Shown here in pieces: positions 35,190 to 44,323 of a DNA stretch of 60,308 nucleotides. The stretch comes from Deltaproteobacteria bacterium (lineage in GTDB: Bacteria; Desulfobacterota; DSM-4660; Desulfatiglandales; HGW-15), in assembly GCA_016932235.1 (NCBI GenBank), contig JAFGDF010000193.1, forward strand, positions 1 through 60,308, given 5' to 3'. A model generated the notes under the pieces. That model searched no databases. It saw only the letters and a list, made by a program, of their open reading frames with translations, and had not been told where the DNA came from. Each line of letters begins with the position of its first letter. Positions within the stretch are counted from its first letter, which is position 1. The translations under genes and the position numbers were made by a program.

Positions 35190-36590
35190 TCACCTATCTT
35201 CGCCAACCTCTTTAAGTTCCGGAATCATTAGGACCATAGCCGCAATAAACCAGAAAGGTTCCATTATCCGCACAATAATAAAAGTGTTCGCTCCGATGCC
35301 ATGGAAAAGAAGGCCTATGATTCCAGCCAGAAAACCCAGTGACAATCCAGACGCAAAAGGATCAGTTGAATCCTGGAATATGCGTTTTACCCTCGCCAGC
35401 ATAGCCGATATCATAAACATGAACGTCATCAACCCGAGGAATCCGGTCTCCACTAAAACACGGATATATTGTGCATCTACGAATCTGTAGCCTGTTACAC
35501 CATAGCCTATAAATGGATGCCTGACCCAGGCCTTCAAAGCCGCTTTCCAGCTTGTTATCCTTGCCGAAGTGCTTGTATCGAGCTTAACGCCTCCGAACTC
35601 GACCACATTCGCTCTCCCTTTCCCTTGAGTAAAGGTATATAAAATCCTTTTTTTTGCGATATCTGGAAGGAGAAAGGGAAGCGCTATGGCGATTATCAGG
35701 AAGAATATAATGATAAGGTTTCTTTTTTCCGACAAAAAAATAAAGGTTAATAATGCGGGAATTAATGCCAGATAAGAAGTTCTCGACTGAGTGTATATCA
35801 ATGGGATTATAAAAAGCAGGATCAACAAAGCAAAAAAAATTCTACCCCGGACAGAAGGACTGGTCAGCAATAATCCTATCGCAACGGAAATCATCAGGAC
35901 AAGATAGCCGCCAAATGTATTGGGCTCGCCGGAGGCTCCCTCGAAAGGCGCAGTCACCCTTCCTCCCATAGGAATTTGTGAGATCCCTATTAGTGAAACG
36001 ATGGAACACGTCACGAGCATAGCCCACAGAAAATTTTTAACCTGCTGTTTATCCCTCAGCTGATTAACAACCATAAAATAAACAATAAAATACTCAAAAT
36101 ATTTCAAGACAAAGAAAAAGCCAACCTTCAGCGTCACCCTTCCGAATAGAAAACCTAAAAGCGTTGAGACAAGACAGATAATGATATAATAGGCAATGGG
36201 TTTATTCAGGGGAGTTCTTAAGAATAATCCAAGCTCTTTATTGATAGACATCTTGGCGATCCAGCTAAAACTGATAATAAGCAATATAAAGTCATCCAGC
36301 CTCAGAGTCACCCCCCTTTCAAGGGCTGGGCCTGATGTAGTACCTACAATGAATTCGGGACTTAAAAGCATCGATAAGACAAGAATATATAATGCGAATT
36401 CCGTGCTTATGAAGCTTAAGATGAAGATAATGAAACCCACAGCCAGGGCTATTGTCTTAAGCGTGGAGAGAAAAGGAAGGAACATGGCAAATATGATCAG
36501 GAAAGAGAGCACTATAAGCAGAGGGACAATGAGCTGGAGGCTCGACTGTCCCCTATTATTCAGAATGTTTAATTTATCCGGAGATATCAA
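35190..36590 (-). CDS. O-antigen ligase/polymerase-like membrane protein
   Basis: 466 residues with about 11-12 hydrophobic helices and the Wzy_C/WaaL region: a periplasmic loop containing TQSRTSYLALIPAL, then a second loop with HPFIGYGVTGYRF. Such proteins polymerise or ligate lipid-linked glycan units in the periplasm. The start is TTG with GAGGAG seven bases before it. It is the last gene of the exopolysaccharide operon, 243 bases after the kinase fusion. Polymerase and ligase roles cannot be separated by sequence here. Confidence 0.8.
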   Translation of the reverse strand: MISPDKLNILNNRGQSSLQLIVPLLIVLSFLIIFAMFLPFLSTLKTIALAVGFIIFILSFISTEFALYILVLSMLLSPEFIVGTTSGPALERGVTLRLDDFILLIISFSWIAKMSINKELGLFLRTPLNKPIAYYIIICLVSTLLGFLFGRVTLKVGFFFVLKYFEYFIVYFMVVNQLRDKQQVKNFLWAMLVTCSIVSLIGISQIPMGGRVTAPFEGASGEPNTFGGYLVLMISVAIGLLLTSPSVRGRIFFALLILLFIIPLIYTQSRTSYLALIPALLTFIFLSEKRNLIIIFFLIIAIALPFLLPDIAKKRILYTFTQGKGRANVVEFGGVKLDTSTSARITSWKAALKAWVRHPFIGYGVTGYRFVDAQYIRVLVETGFLGLMTFMFMISAMLARVKRIFQDSTDPFASGLSLGFLAGIIGLLFHGIGANTFIIVRIMEPFWFIAAMVLMIPELKEVGEDR

Positions 36591-36786
36591 GAATTTCTCC
36601 TCTGAAAGTTGAGCCTCCCTGCAGCCAGCTGCCGGGAATTATCCAGATGGTAAGGAATTTCCTTGTTCTGATACACTTGCTAACCCAGCAGAAAGACTTG
36701 TCGACGAGAGTGGGGCAGGATCTCGCTACGGGAAAGGGCACACTCTGTATTTTCAAAGAAAAAACAGAAATGATTGCAATAGACCG

Positions 36787-36836
36787 GGAGACTGTCGGAC
36801 CCTGTCCGACAGTCTCCTAATAAGATTTAGATTTTA
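36787..36836. repeat. Intergenic hairpin repeat with GATTTAGATTTT tail (copy 3)
   Basis: GGAGACTGTCGGA (36787-36799) pairs with TCCGACAGTCTCC (36805-36817), followed by TAATAAGATTTAGATTTT, which runs to the stop codon of the kinase-fusion gene. Relative to the minus-strand operon the tail comes first and then the hairpin. The rest of the 36591-36833 gap has a 13-base palindrome (36651-36663) and nothing else that I can name. Confidence 0.7.
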
Positions 36837-39800
36837 CCGCAAGACTACCTGGTTGTATATACCGGCCGATTTTAAAATTTCCTTTTGTGTATTCGCGCCC
36901 TCTTCTGTGAGGAAAGCCCCTACAAATAACCTGAAAAGCCCGGTTGAATCATTAAGGCCATAAGGTGAAAAACCGAGCTCCTTTATTCTTTCCGAATCGC
37001 TTTCCAACTCGCTCTCGGAAATATACGTGCCAACTAGATTGGCATATTCCGTCTTTTTGACTGTTATATCATCTAAATTACGCTCCCGGCCAAACTGCTC
37101 TGCCTCATCACTATTCTTAAAGTTCCCGAGATATATCCTGTACCATTCTCCCTTTTCACCCAGTGATACCTTTACCCAGAAGGACGGCAATCCTTTTTCC
37201 TTAAGCATACTTACCGCCTTTTTTGCCCTTTCAAGTGTTTGAAAAGATCCCATATAGAGTGAAAACGGGTAAGAACCCTCCAAATAGGGTGATAAAGTTT
37301 CCTCTTCCTTTTTGACGCCCTCTTCTACGGCTGTTAAGGGAATAGGAGGAGAAATAGCATCCACAATCGCTTCCGTTTCCTCCTCTTCAATCGGAATTAT
37401 CTTGGGAGTTCCCTCATCTGAAGTCACTATAATGTCCTGCTCATCATTGACGGTTTTCTTTTCAACAGGATTCGGTGGTGTTAGCTCATGATCAACAGGT
37501 TGCTCTGTTCTCTGAAAAATTCCGGGATCTATAAGGCCTTCCCTCCAGAGGAATCCAGCGGCAAGGAGTAATATGGCGATAAAAAGCAGAAAAACTTTCA
37601 GCCCACTGCTTGTTTTTCGCTTTTCTTTTTTCTTTACAAAATCCGGGGAACTTGCCGGGAGACCCTCGTGTCGGGGTTTCCTGACTCCCTCATCAGTCTT
37701 AATAAATGAAAACAGTCGAGAAAAAATATTACTCTTTTTCCCGGATTCCTCACCGTAGGAATAGTAATACTTATAATACTTGAAGTCCTGGAAATCAGGA
37801 CTGATATCTGGTTTCATACCGTTGAGGACAACGCCGACAATATTACAATTAACCTGTTCAAGCTGGGTGGAGGTTCTCTTTAGAAGCCCTTTGGATACCG
37901 CGCCTACACGATAAACAATAAGCATTCCATCAACCTTAGTGGCGAGAATTGCCGCATCGGCCGTCGAGAGAACCGGAATGGAATCGAAAATTATGATATC
38001 ATATTCTTTTTTTGCCTCTTCAATGAAACCATTTAGCCTCTTGGATTCAATGAGCTCCGCAGGATTAGGGGGTATTGTCCCGCAGGTTATAATATGAAGA
38101 TTATCCATCCCCGGTGTCATCATTAACTCATCCATTGACATTTTTCCCATTATCATATCGGTAATAGTTTTTACCGTATCACGCCATGGATAATTACCGA
38201 GCAGTATGTCGGTAAGACCGGGAATAATTTCCAGTCCGAATACTTTTGCCAGCATGGGTTTTCTCAAATCAGATCCCACCAAAAGAGTCTTCTGACCCGC
38301 CTGTGCCATAGCTATCGCAAGATTGATCGAAACTGTAGTCTTTCCTTCCTGTGGGGAAGTGCTTGTTACGCCTAATGTCTTCAGCTTTTCATCCCCTTCT
38401 CTAAATTGAATATTTGTTCTTAATGCCCTGAAGCTTTCCGCCATCATCGTCTTAGGAGTGAAATGAGTTACAAGATTAATTGTTCTGGCAATTGCATGCT
38501 CATCCATACCATCGGGGTATCTATCCTTGAGAACTTCCTGGATATCCTTGGGGTCAGCGTAAGGGATAACACCAAGGACCTTGGCCCCGATCGTCTCCTC
38601 CACGTCTTCAATTGCTCCGAGAGAAGTATCGAATGTCTCAATAATGAAGGCCAGGACAAGTCCTAGGACTATTCCTATCATCGCACCCATAATGCCGGTT
38701 GCGGTTATCTTGGGAGGATTGATTGGAGACATCGGGAGGATAGCCGGCTTTACAATAACAATCTCATCAGGTTTTTCAGCTTTTGTTATCTGTGCTTCCT
38801 GATTCTTCCTTTCCAGAAGCGCTGTCATATCCCTGAAGGATTCCACCTCTCTTTTCAAGCGGTCATATTCCAGCTTCTTTTCCATAAGGAGATTTGTCTT
38901 GCCATCTATTTCCATCAATTCTTGATTAAGACCAATCTCGCGTTTTTCAAGATTTTCCATCTCAAGGTTCAACAGCATAAGCATTTTACGGGCATTCTCA
39001 ATAATCTTATAACCGTTTGATATCACCTCAGGGTGTTTGTCCGTATAGTTTTCAAGCAGGGTGTCTCTCTGAAGGAGGAGTTCCACAAATTTATCATTTG
39101 AAGTCTGGTATTGCTGTCCGGCATTGATCGAATAAAAATTGGTGTCTGACCTGGAGGGATCATCAATAAATCTCTTGAGCCTATCGATCAAGCCCTTTAT
39201 CTCCCTCTTGATTTCGGCTTGAGACCTAATCTCATCTTTAATCTCCTTGCTCCTTGAAAGAAGATTCTCACTTTGCAGATCAATGGAGAGCAGTTGATTT
39301 TTCTGACTGAAGGTGTTAAATTCCCTCTCCGCCTCCCTGAGCTTTTGCCGCATCTTTTCAAGTTGATCATCGATATAATTTATCGCCTCTCTCGTACGTT
39401 TCCCCTGCTGTTCCGCGTGCAATCTCTTATAAGTTGATGCAACGGTATTGGCCATACGCTGAGCGAAATAACGATCCGTGTCGGTTATTCTAATATTAAG
39501 GATATTAGTGTAATTCTCCCTTTCCACCGTCATTCTGGCCTGGAGCCGTTCAACAACCGAGATGATGCCCGGATCCGGCGTCCCCGTGTCCTGAGAGATT
39601 TTCGAGGGGACGAGGCCCATATCAACAGCAACTTCCTTCATAATTGAATAGCTCTTGATGATAGAAATCTGGGTCTCTATGTCGTCACCCCCTGTCCATG
39701 AAAGTGTTCGGGCATAGAGACCTTCAAGGGTTGTCTCTTTTTCGAATTTGATACTGCATGAAGAGGTATAAAGAGGGGTTGGGGCCTGGATCATTGCAAA

Positions 39801-39905
39801 AAAGGTGCTGAAGATCCCCAAAAGGATGGTTGTGAAAATAATGATTATTTTCCTTTTTTTAAGGACACGCCAGTATTCTCTAAGATTTATGTCGTATTGC
39901 GGCAA
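36834..39905 (-). CDS. Wzz-type chain-length protein fused to a BY-kinase and a SPOR domain
   Basis: 1023 residues. Membrane helix 1 (21-40) and helix 2 (402-424) bracket a periplasmic Wzz domain with long coiled coils (170-370). The cytoplasmic kinase has Walker A (SPQEGKTT, 517-524), Walker A' (LLVGSDLRKP, 541-550) and Walker B (IIIFDSIP, 637-644), followed by a tyrosine cluster at 710-717 (six Tyr in eight residues). Unlike usual BY-kinases it continues through a basic linker to a third helix (769-787), a Pro/Glu-rich spacer and SPOR-like repeats (about 880-955 and 985-1023), which would be periplasmic. It controls polysaccharide length and export, and the SPOR part should bind peptidoglycan. 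Confidence 0.88.
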   Translation of the reverse strand: MPQYDINLREYWRVLKKRKIIIIFTTILLGIFSTFFAMIQAPTPLYTSSCSIKFEKETTLEGLYARTLSWTGGDDIETQISIIKSYSIMKEVAVDMGLVPSKISQDTGTPDPGIISVVERLQARMTVERENYTNILNIRITDTDRYFAQRMANTVASTYKRLHAEQQGKRTREAINYIDDQLEKMRQKLREAEREFNTFSQKNQLLSIDLQSENLLSRSKEIKDEIRSQAEIKREIKGLIDRLKRFIDDPSRSDTNFYSINAGQQYQTSNDKFVELLLQRDTLLENYTDKHPEVISNGYKIIENARKMLMLLNLEMENLEKREIGLNQELMEIDGKTNLLMEKKLEYDRLKREVESFRDMTALLERKNQEAQITKAEKPDEIVIVKPAILPMSPINPPKITATGIMGAMIGIVLGLVLAFIIETFDTSLGAIEDVEETIGAKVLGVIPYADPKDIQEVLKDRYPDGMDEHAIARTINLVTHFTPKTMMAESFRALRTNIQFREGDEKLKTLGVTSTSPQEGKTTVSINLAIAMAQAGQKTLLVGSDLRKPMLAKVFGLEIIPGLTDILLGNYPWRDTVKTITDMIMGKMSMDELMMTPGMDNLHIITCGTIPPNPAELIESKRLNGFIEEAKKEYDIIIFDSIPVLSTADAAILATKVDGMLIVYRVGAVSKGLLKRTSTQLEQVNCNIVGVVLNGMKPDISPDFQDFKYYKYYYSYGEESGKKSNIFSRLFSFIKTDEGVRKPRHEGLPASSPDFVKKKEKRKTSSGLKVFLLFIAILLLAAGFLWREGLIDPGIFQRTEQPVDHELTPPNPVEKKTVNDEQDIIVTSDEGTPKIIPIEEEETEAIVDAISPPIPLTAVEEGVKKEEETLSPYLEGSYPFSLYMGSFQTLERAKKAVSMLKEKGLPSFWVKVSLGEKGEWYRIYLGNFKNSDEAEQFGRERNLDDITVKKTEYANLVGTYISESELESDSERIKELGFSPYGLNDSTGLFRLFVGAFLTEEGANTQKEILKSAGIYNQVVLR

Positions 39906-39936
39906 AACAATCTCTCAGTTTTATATGCGATGGTTA

Positions 39937-41118
39937 CTATCTTCGGTTTATATGAAGATAGTCCCTTGTGAAATATGCATCCTGAAGTCTTTTCGGGTAA
40001 AAAATAAAATCGAGAAGCGGTGTGGTATTTGCGATCCAGTCATTTATATCTCCTATCAGCATCCTCGGCACATATACCAGGTCACCATCTTCCAGGGAAA
40101 CATTCTGTCTTAAATCCGCCTGTCTAAAAAGCGCGTTGAGATCCGACATCATCACTAGAGGGGCTTCTCCGGTTGGGTATCCTCTTACAATAAGCGTGTT
40201 CTCTTCAACTGCTAGCGTGGTAACACCTCCCGCAAGAGATATAGCTCCCAATACATCCTTGGCGTCTTTGAGTGAATATATTCCCTGGGACTCGACCTCA
40301 CCCATAACATAAACTCTTTCTCCAAACGCCGGTAGAGCCGGAATATCAAGGACGTCTCCGTCATCGATAATGATATTCTTGCTTTCGTCGCCCTTTTCTA
40401 GGATATCATAAAGGTTAACCCGGTATGTTCTGCCCTGTCTCACAATCTTAACATTCTTTATATCAGCGTCTACGGTATACCCCCCCGCCATCGCGACCAG
40501 ATCCATCAATGTCGTTTTCCCTTCCAGGAATATCCTTCCGCTTGCCGCCTTGGCCAAATTGGATGCTCTCAGGGCGGCAAATTCACCAAGAACCGTGACG
40601 CTCTTAGATTTGAATTCCTTCACAAGAACATTGAGCCTTGGCTTTTTTAAAAAATTTGACAGGCGCTCTGTGAGAAGCTCATCCAGTTCACTCGGGGTCA
40701 GTCCTGCGGCTTTAACATCATCGATAAATGAGTACGATATCTTACCGTTGGCGTTAACTGTCACGAGTGTGCTGGTCGCCTCATTTCCTACGTGTGAGAT
40801 TATTTCCAGGACATCCGTGGGACCTATACGATACTCCGGCACATTATCTATATGTTTAAATGTCTTGTTCTCTTTGAGATTCTGCAATGGCGATAACGCT
40901 TCTTCAGAATCGTATGTTGTTATCTTTTTATAGATCCTGGGATCTTTCGCGCTCTTCATGTCAGTTACGGGAATTCCCTTAACAGCAGTGGATTGATAGC
41001 ATGACTGTAGAATGGACAGTGACAGAATAGCCGCAAATATATACGGCAAGAAATGGAGAACCCATTTTTTGAGCAAAGCATTCATTAAATTTATTGACAA
41101 TAATTCCTTAGACATCAC
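39937..41118 (-). CDS. Wza-type polysaccharide export lipoprotein
   Basis: 393 residues. A lipoprotein signal ends with LQSC (Cys40). It is followed by the Poly_export domain (YRIGPTDVLEI) and two SLBB-like domains (after about residue 195 and around 270-340, for example VYVMGEVESQGIYSL). It should form or contribute to the outer-membrane export channel and works with the Wzz/kinase encoded 31 bases downstream. An odd final segment (DYLHINRR) follows the last SLBB. The first of two ATG codons is used. Confidence 0.88.
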   Translation of the reverse strand: MMSKELLSINLMNALLKKWVLHFLPYIFAAILSLSILQSCYQSTAVKGIPVTDMKSAKDPRIYKKITTYDSEEALSPLQNLKENKTFKHIDNVPEYRIGPTDVLEIISHVGNEATSTLVTVNANGKISYSFIDDVKAAGLTPSELDELLTERLSNFLKKPRLNVLVKEFKSKSVTVLGEFAALRASNLAKAASGRIFLEGKTTLMDLVAMAGGYTVDADIKNVKIVRQGRTYRVNLYDILEKGDESKNIIIDDGDVLDIPALPAFGERVYVMGEVESQGIYSLKDAKDVLGAISLAGGVTTLAVEENTLIVRGYPTGEAPLVMMSDLNALFRQADLRQNVSLEDGDLVYVPRMLIGDINDWIANTTPLLDFIFYPKRLQDAYFTRDYLHINRR

Positions 41119-41138
41119 AACCCTTCGGTATCACAAAA

Positions 41139-42197
41139 TTACTTCACATCATTTTCACTTATGCTTTTCTCGACATATAATAAAGGATTACCCGATAAAT
41201 GGATGATCTGCTGCTTCTGAACCCTGTTTCCCAAACCGTCATAAACAAGTTCGATCGTAGGTCTCAGGGGTTGATTCTGGTCGGTGGAAATTACTCTTCC
41301 TATAGAGCCATTGTTAAGCCGAACATAGGAATTAACAGGAAACAAGGATATCTGCGCGAGAAAAATCTTCACAATCCTTGAAGGAAACAATCCTTTGCTG
41401 GCCTCGAGGATGGACTTAATGGCATCAGTCTGCATTAATTTCGCCCTGTATGGTCTTTTCTTGATCATGGCGACATAAACATCCACAAGACCTATTATTG
41501 AGGCAAGTTCCGAGATCTGGTCATCTTTCAAACCGTAAGGGTATCCTGAACCGTCTGTTCTTTCATGGATCTGAAGGGCCACGTTTGCCAGCCAGGCATA
41601 TTTTTCTCCCATACTGTTTAGGATATCACTGCTAATCTCGGGATGTTTTCGGATAAGTTTAATCTCATCAGATTCCAGTTTTCCTTCTCTCTTAAGGATA
41701 CTCTCAGGGATCTTATACATTCCGACATTTTCCAGAAAAGCCGCAAGGCCTAAACGCAAAAGCATCTTGGTGTCATATCCAAGGCCTTTGCCCAGCTTCA
41801 GGGATGTAAACGTCACATCAATTGTATGTATAAGCATATCCTCATAATCCGGGGCCGCAGACATAGCATAGTCATAAAGCTTGTCGATGAGGTTCTTATT
41901 AATAATGGAATGTAAATCCGCTAAGATAGGAGATGGGCTGATTCCTTGATCTTTTCTGACCCTTTCCTGGACTTCAATCGCCCTTTCAATAAACTTCTCA
42001 TAGTAGGATACCAACTCCAGATCAATATCCTCCTGTTCAGGCTTGATCTCAAAGGTTTCTTTCTCTTCCATTAATGATGTCTTGAATATCAAAGAGTCAC
42101 TCAACCTAAACTTATCTTCAGCAACCTTTTTTGGAGAAGGCTGTATCTCTTTTCCTTTCTTATCTTTGATCCTTATGATATCAGAAAAGCGCACCAT
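41139..42197 (-). CDS. Degenerate HD-GYP domain protein
   Basis: 352 residues with an HD-GYP fold in the C-terminal two thirds. His124 (HTIDV), His185 (RKHPE), the HERTDGSGYP motif (211-220) and Asp239 are present. The catalytic HD pair, normally in LLHDIGK, is FLENVGM here (Glu156-Asn157), and the first His of the HHE motif is Ile210. It therefore probably cannot hydrolyse cyclic di-GMP, but it may still bind it or another nucleotide. The first codons overlap the ATPase gene by 17 bases. It sits at the head of the exopolysaccharide operon, suggesting a regulatory or scaffolding role. Confidence 0.8.
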   Translation of the reverse strand: MVRFSDIIRIKDKKGKEIQPSPKKVAEDKFRLSDSLIFKTSLMEEKETFEIKPEQEDIDLELVSYYEKFIERAIEVQERVRKDQGISPSPILADLHSIINKNLIDKLYDYAMSAAPDYEDMLIHTIDVTFTSLKLGKGLGYDTKMLLRLGLAAFLENVGMYKIPESILKREGKLESDEIKLIRKHPEISSDILNSMGEKYAWLANVALQIHERTDGSGYPYGLKDDQISELASIIGLVDVYVAMIKKRPYRAKLMQTDAIKSILEASKGLFPSRIVKIFLAQISLFPVNSYVRLNNGSIGRVISTDQNQPLRPTIELVYDGLGNRVQKQQIIHLSGNPLLYVEKSISENDVK

Positions 42198-42981
42198 CAG
42201 TGATTATATTCTCTATTATATCCGGACCTACAATTTTTTCATTGGAGCTAAATCCAATCAAAAGGGAGAGGTCACAGAGGTTATTTATTTTTCTTGGTAC
42301 ACCGCCGCTGTGTTCATAGATTTTATTTATCGCTTCATCATTGAATGCGTTTTCCTTTTTGCCGGCTTTTTCCTGCCTGAAAAGGATATAGTTGGTCGTT
42401 TCTTCCTGATCAAAAGGCCTTAGATGATATTTTATGGCTATCCGCTGATTAAGTTGCTCAATACTGTTGACTTTTTCCCTTAATTCAGGTTGACCTAAAA
42501 GGATTATCGTAAGTAAAAATCTGTTATTTAACTGAAAATTGAGCAGGAGTCTTATCTCTTCAAAGGTTGGCTTCTCGAGGAGCTGCGCCTCATCAACAAT
42601 CAGCAATGTGTCCTTGTTGTTCTTGAGATTGCTGATCATTTTTTCATTCAGGACTTGAAGGCATTTAACTTTTGTTTCCGGGACATCGGTGATATCGAAT
42701 TGATAAAGTACCTCCTGAAGGAACTCCTTGGCTTCAAGTTTAGGGTTTATAATAAGACCTATATCAAATTTATCTTCGGATAATTCCTGAACATAGACTT
42801 TTGAAAGTGTTGTCTTTCCGCATCCTATATCACCTGATAACATTGCTCCGCCTTTTCGCATCTCAGCAGCGTAAAGCATCCTTGTAAGGGCCTCTTCGTG
42901 GGCCTTTGACATGTAGAAAAAATCCGGATCTGGAACGTTTTCAAATGGGAATTCTGAAAAACCCCAGTAATCTAAGTACAT
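42181..42981 (-). CDS. ExeA/GspA-type AAA+ ATPase of the exopolysaccharide operon
   Basis: 266 residues. It starts MYLDYWGFSEFPFENVPDP, the standard opening of the ExeA-like (XrtA-associated) ATPases. Walker A is GDIGCGKTT (about 51-59), Walker B is LLIVDEAQLL and a sensor-2-type GGVPRKINNLCD follows. Such ATPases accompany Wzz/Wza-type exopolysaccharide or exosortase loci and are thought to assist envelope assembly. No membrane helix or peptidoglycan-binding domain is attached. It is the first gene after a near-perfect promoter. Confidence 0.85.
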   Translation of the reverse strand: MYLDYWGFSEFPFENVPDPDFFYMSKAHEEALTRMLYAAEMRKGGAMLSGDIGCGKTTLSKVYVQELSEDKFDIGLIINPKLEAKEFLQEVLYQFDITDVPETKVKCLQVLNEKMISNLKNNKDTLLIVDEAQLLEKPTFEEIRLLLNFQLNNRFLLTIILLGQPELREKVNSIEQLNQRIAIKYHLRPFDQEETTNYILFRQEKAGKKENAFNDEAINKIYEHSGGVPRKINNLCDLSLLIGFSSNEKIVGPDIIENIITDGALF

Positions 42982-43012
42982 AAGATACGCTCGAGTTCAA
43001 AAGTTTTAGAAA

Positions 43013-43040
43013 ATTATACATAATATTACATATCTGTCAA
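43013..43040 (-). promoter_or_regulatory. Consensus sigma-70 promoter of the exopolysaccharide operon
   Basis: On the minus strand TTGACA (43035-43040), a 16-base spacer and TATAAT (43013-43018): both boxes are perfect. Start of transcription is near 43006, about 25 bases before the ATPase ATG. The rest of the gap 43041-43455 is AT-rich and contains copy C of the 77-nt repeat but no gene that I can support. Confidence 0.75.
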
Positions 43041-43200
43041 TATATAATTACATAATTATCTAAATTTAAATATATTTATAGTAATGTATCTCAATATAAT
43101 CGATATAATGCTTATCCCGCAGGCAATCGAACTTTGTCCACAGTCTGCTCAATTATATGCCTGAATAAAAGAACAACCATTAAATCTTATAGTATATACA

Positions 43201-43277
43201 TTGCTGTCCAAAAAAAATCCATATCCGGTTCTGCAGCAAACAAATACAGGGTGTTAGAGCATAATTTTCATCTTATT
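43201..43277 (-). repeat. 77-nt structured repeat, copy C (inverted)
   Basis: Its reverse complement aligns with copies A and B (GATGAAAATTATGCTCTAAC, then GCTGCAGAACC, then GGACAGCAA). The stem is CTGTAT/ATATGG, again paired through G-T. A further 46 bases to 43323 end in TTTTTGGACAA, the inverse of TTGCTGTCCAAAAA at the other end, so this copy also looks like a small inverted-repeat unit of about 120 bp. Confidence 0.65.
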
Positions 43278-43455
43278 CACTGATGCCCGGTCGGGAAATC
43301 GCTCCAGAACCGTTTTTGGACAATATTTTAGCATATATTTAAACTTGATCAAAGTCTATCAAATTGTTTATAATGATATAGTCGGCGGATTACAGGACAA
43401 AGCCCGGCAGGCTCCTTGCAGTAAAATACCTTATCAATCAAATGCGGGAAAAGAA

Positions 43456-44262
43456 ATGCAAATAACACCCATTTATGATCCGGCGGCCAAACAAAGGCCC
43501 ATGAGAGTGGCAGCCTTCATGTCTGGTTCAGGAACAAATATCATCAAGCTCCTTGAAAGGGAAAAAACACTGAGAGAGAAAAATGGTTCCTCACCATTTC
43601 AAGTCATCTTTATTTTCACTGATCGATCGGACGGTAAATGCAGGGGGGAGAAGATAGCGCTTGAAAACGGGATTCCATATTTCAGTTATGATATCAGGGC
43701 TTTCCATCTTTTAAAAGCAATAAAAAGAACGGTTCTTACACCTGAAGGACTTGCCGCACGGAAAGAATACGACGGGGTCGTATTAAGGCTTGTTCGCGCA
43801 TTTGATATCGATATTATCGCCCTCGGGGGATATATGAGTTATACAACATTGGAAGGGTGCATAAATGTTCATCCCGCCGATCTTTCAATTCTGACTTATG
43901 ATGGAAAAAGAAAATATGTTGGAGATAATGCCGTTCTTGATGCCATATCAGAGGGGGAAAAAGAGCTTAGAGCTTCTACAATATTGACCGACCGAGGTGT
44001 TGATACGGGCCCTCTTTTAATGGTGTCGGATCCCGTTAAAGTAATTCTGCCTGAATCTCTGGAAATTTTGAAAAAGGACGGAAACACATTTCTTGAAATA
44101 GTGGATAAGCATCAGGAAAAACTCAAAGAGGTTGGAGACTGGAAGATATTTCCACATACCATTGAAATGATATCAAGGGGCCGTTTCGCACTGGATAGTA
44201 AAAATAACGTTTATGTAGATGGAAAACCTGTTTCCGGAGGATACAGAGTACAGGGAACTTGA
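43456..44262 (+). CDS. PurN-like formyltransferase family protein
   Basis: 268 residues from the ATG at 43456. It has the formyltransferase fold with RVAAFMSGSGTN near the N-terminus (phosphate loop), Asn137 and His139 in INVHPADL, and Asp183 in GVDTGPLL, the three catalytic residues of GAR transformylase. Compared with true PurN there is an inserted stretch (about 80-112, with LTPEGLAARKEYD), so another formyl acceptor is possible. The frame extends 37 codons upstream without homology. It stands alone, convergent with the Fe-S protein gene. Confidence 0.7.
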   Translation: MQITPIYDPAAKQRPMRVAAFMSGSGTNIIKLLEREKTLREKNGSSPFQVIFIFTDRSDGKCRGEKIALENGIPYFSYDIRAFHLLKAIKRTVLTPEGLAARKEYDGVVLRLVRAFDIDIIALGGYMSYTTLEGCINVHPADLSILTYDGKRKYVGDNAVLDAISEGEKELRASTILTDRGVDTGPLLMVSDPVKVILPESLEILKKDGNTFLEIVDKHQEKLKEVGDWKIFPHTIEMISRGRFALDSKNNVYVDGKPVSGGYRVQGT

Positions 44263-44323
44263 ATCTAAAATATATAAAAGCCAGATCTTATTAACAGACT
44301 TTTGGAGAAAGTTTGACAGGCTT

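Noticed and set aside
36574..36756. 60-residue minus-strand frame before the O-antigen-ligase-like gene
   Set aside because: It overlaps the ligase start, has no ribosome site and no conserved feature. The gap is better described by the hairpin repeat.
36591..36833. Cyclic-di-GMP (GEMM) riboswitch in the exopolysaccharide operon gap
   Set aside because: I looked for the conserved GEMM core on the minus strand and did not find it; only a short palindrome and the hairpin repeat are present.
43041..43200. AT-rich stretch considered as a replication origin or UP element array
   Set aside because: There are no DnaA boxes or iterons. AT richness alone is not evidence.
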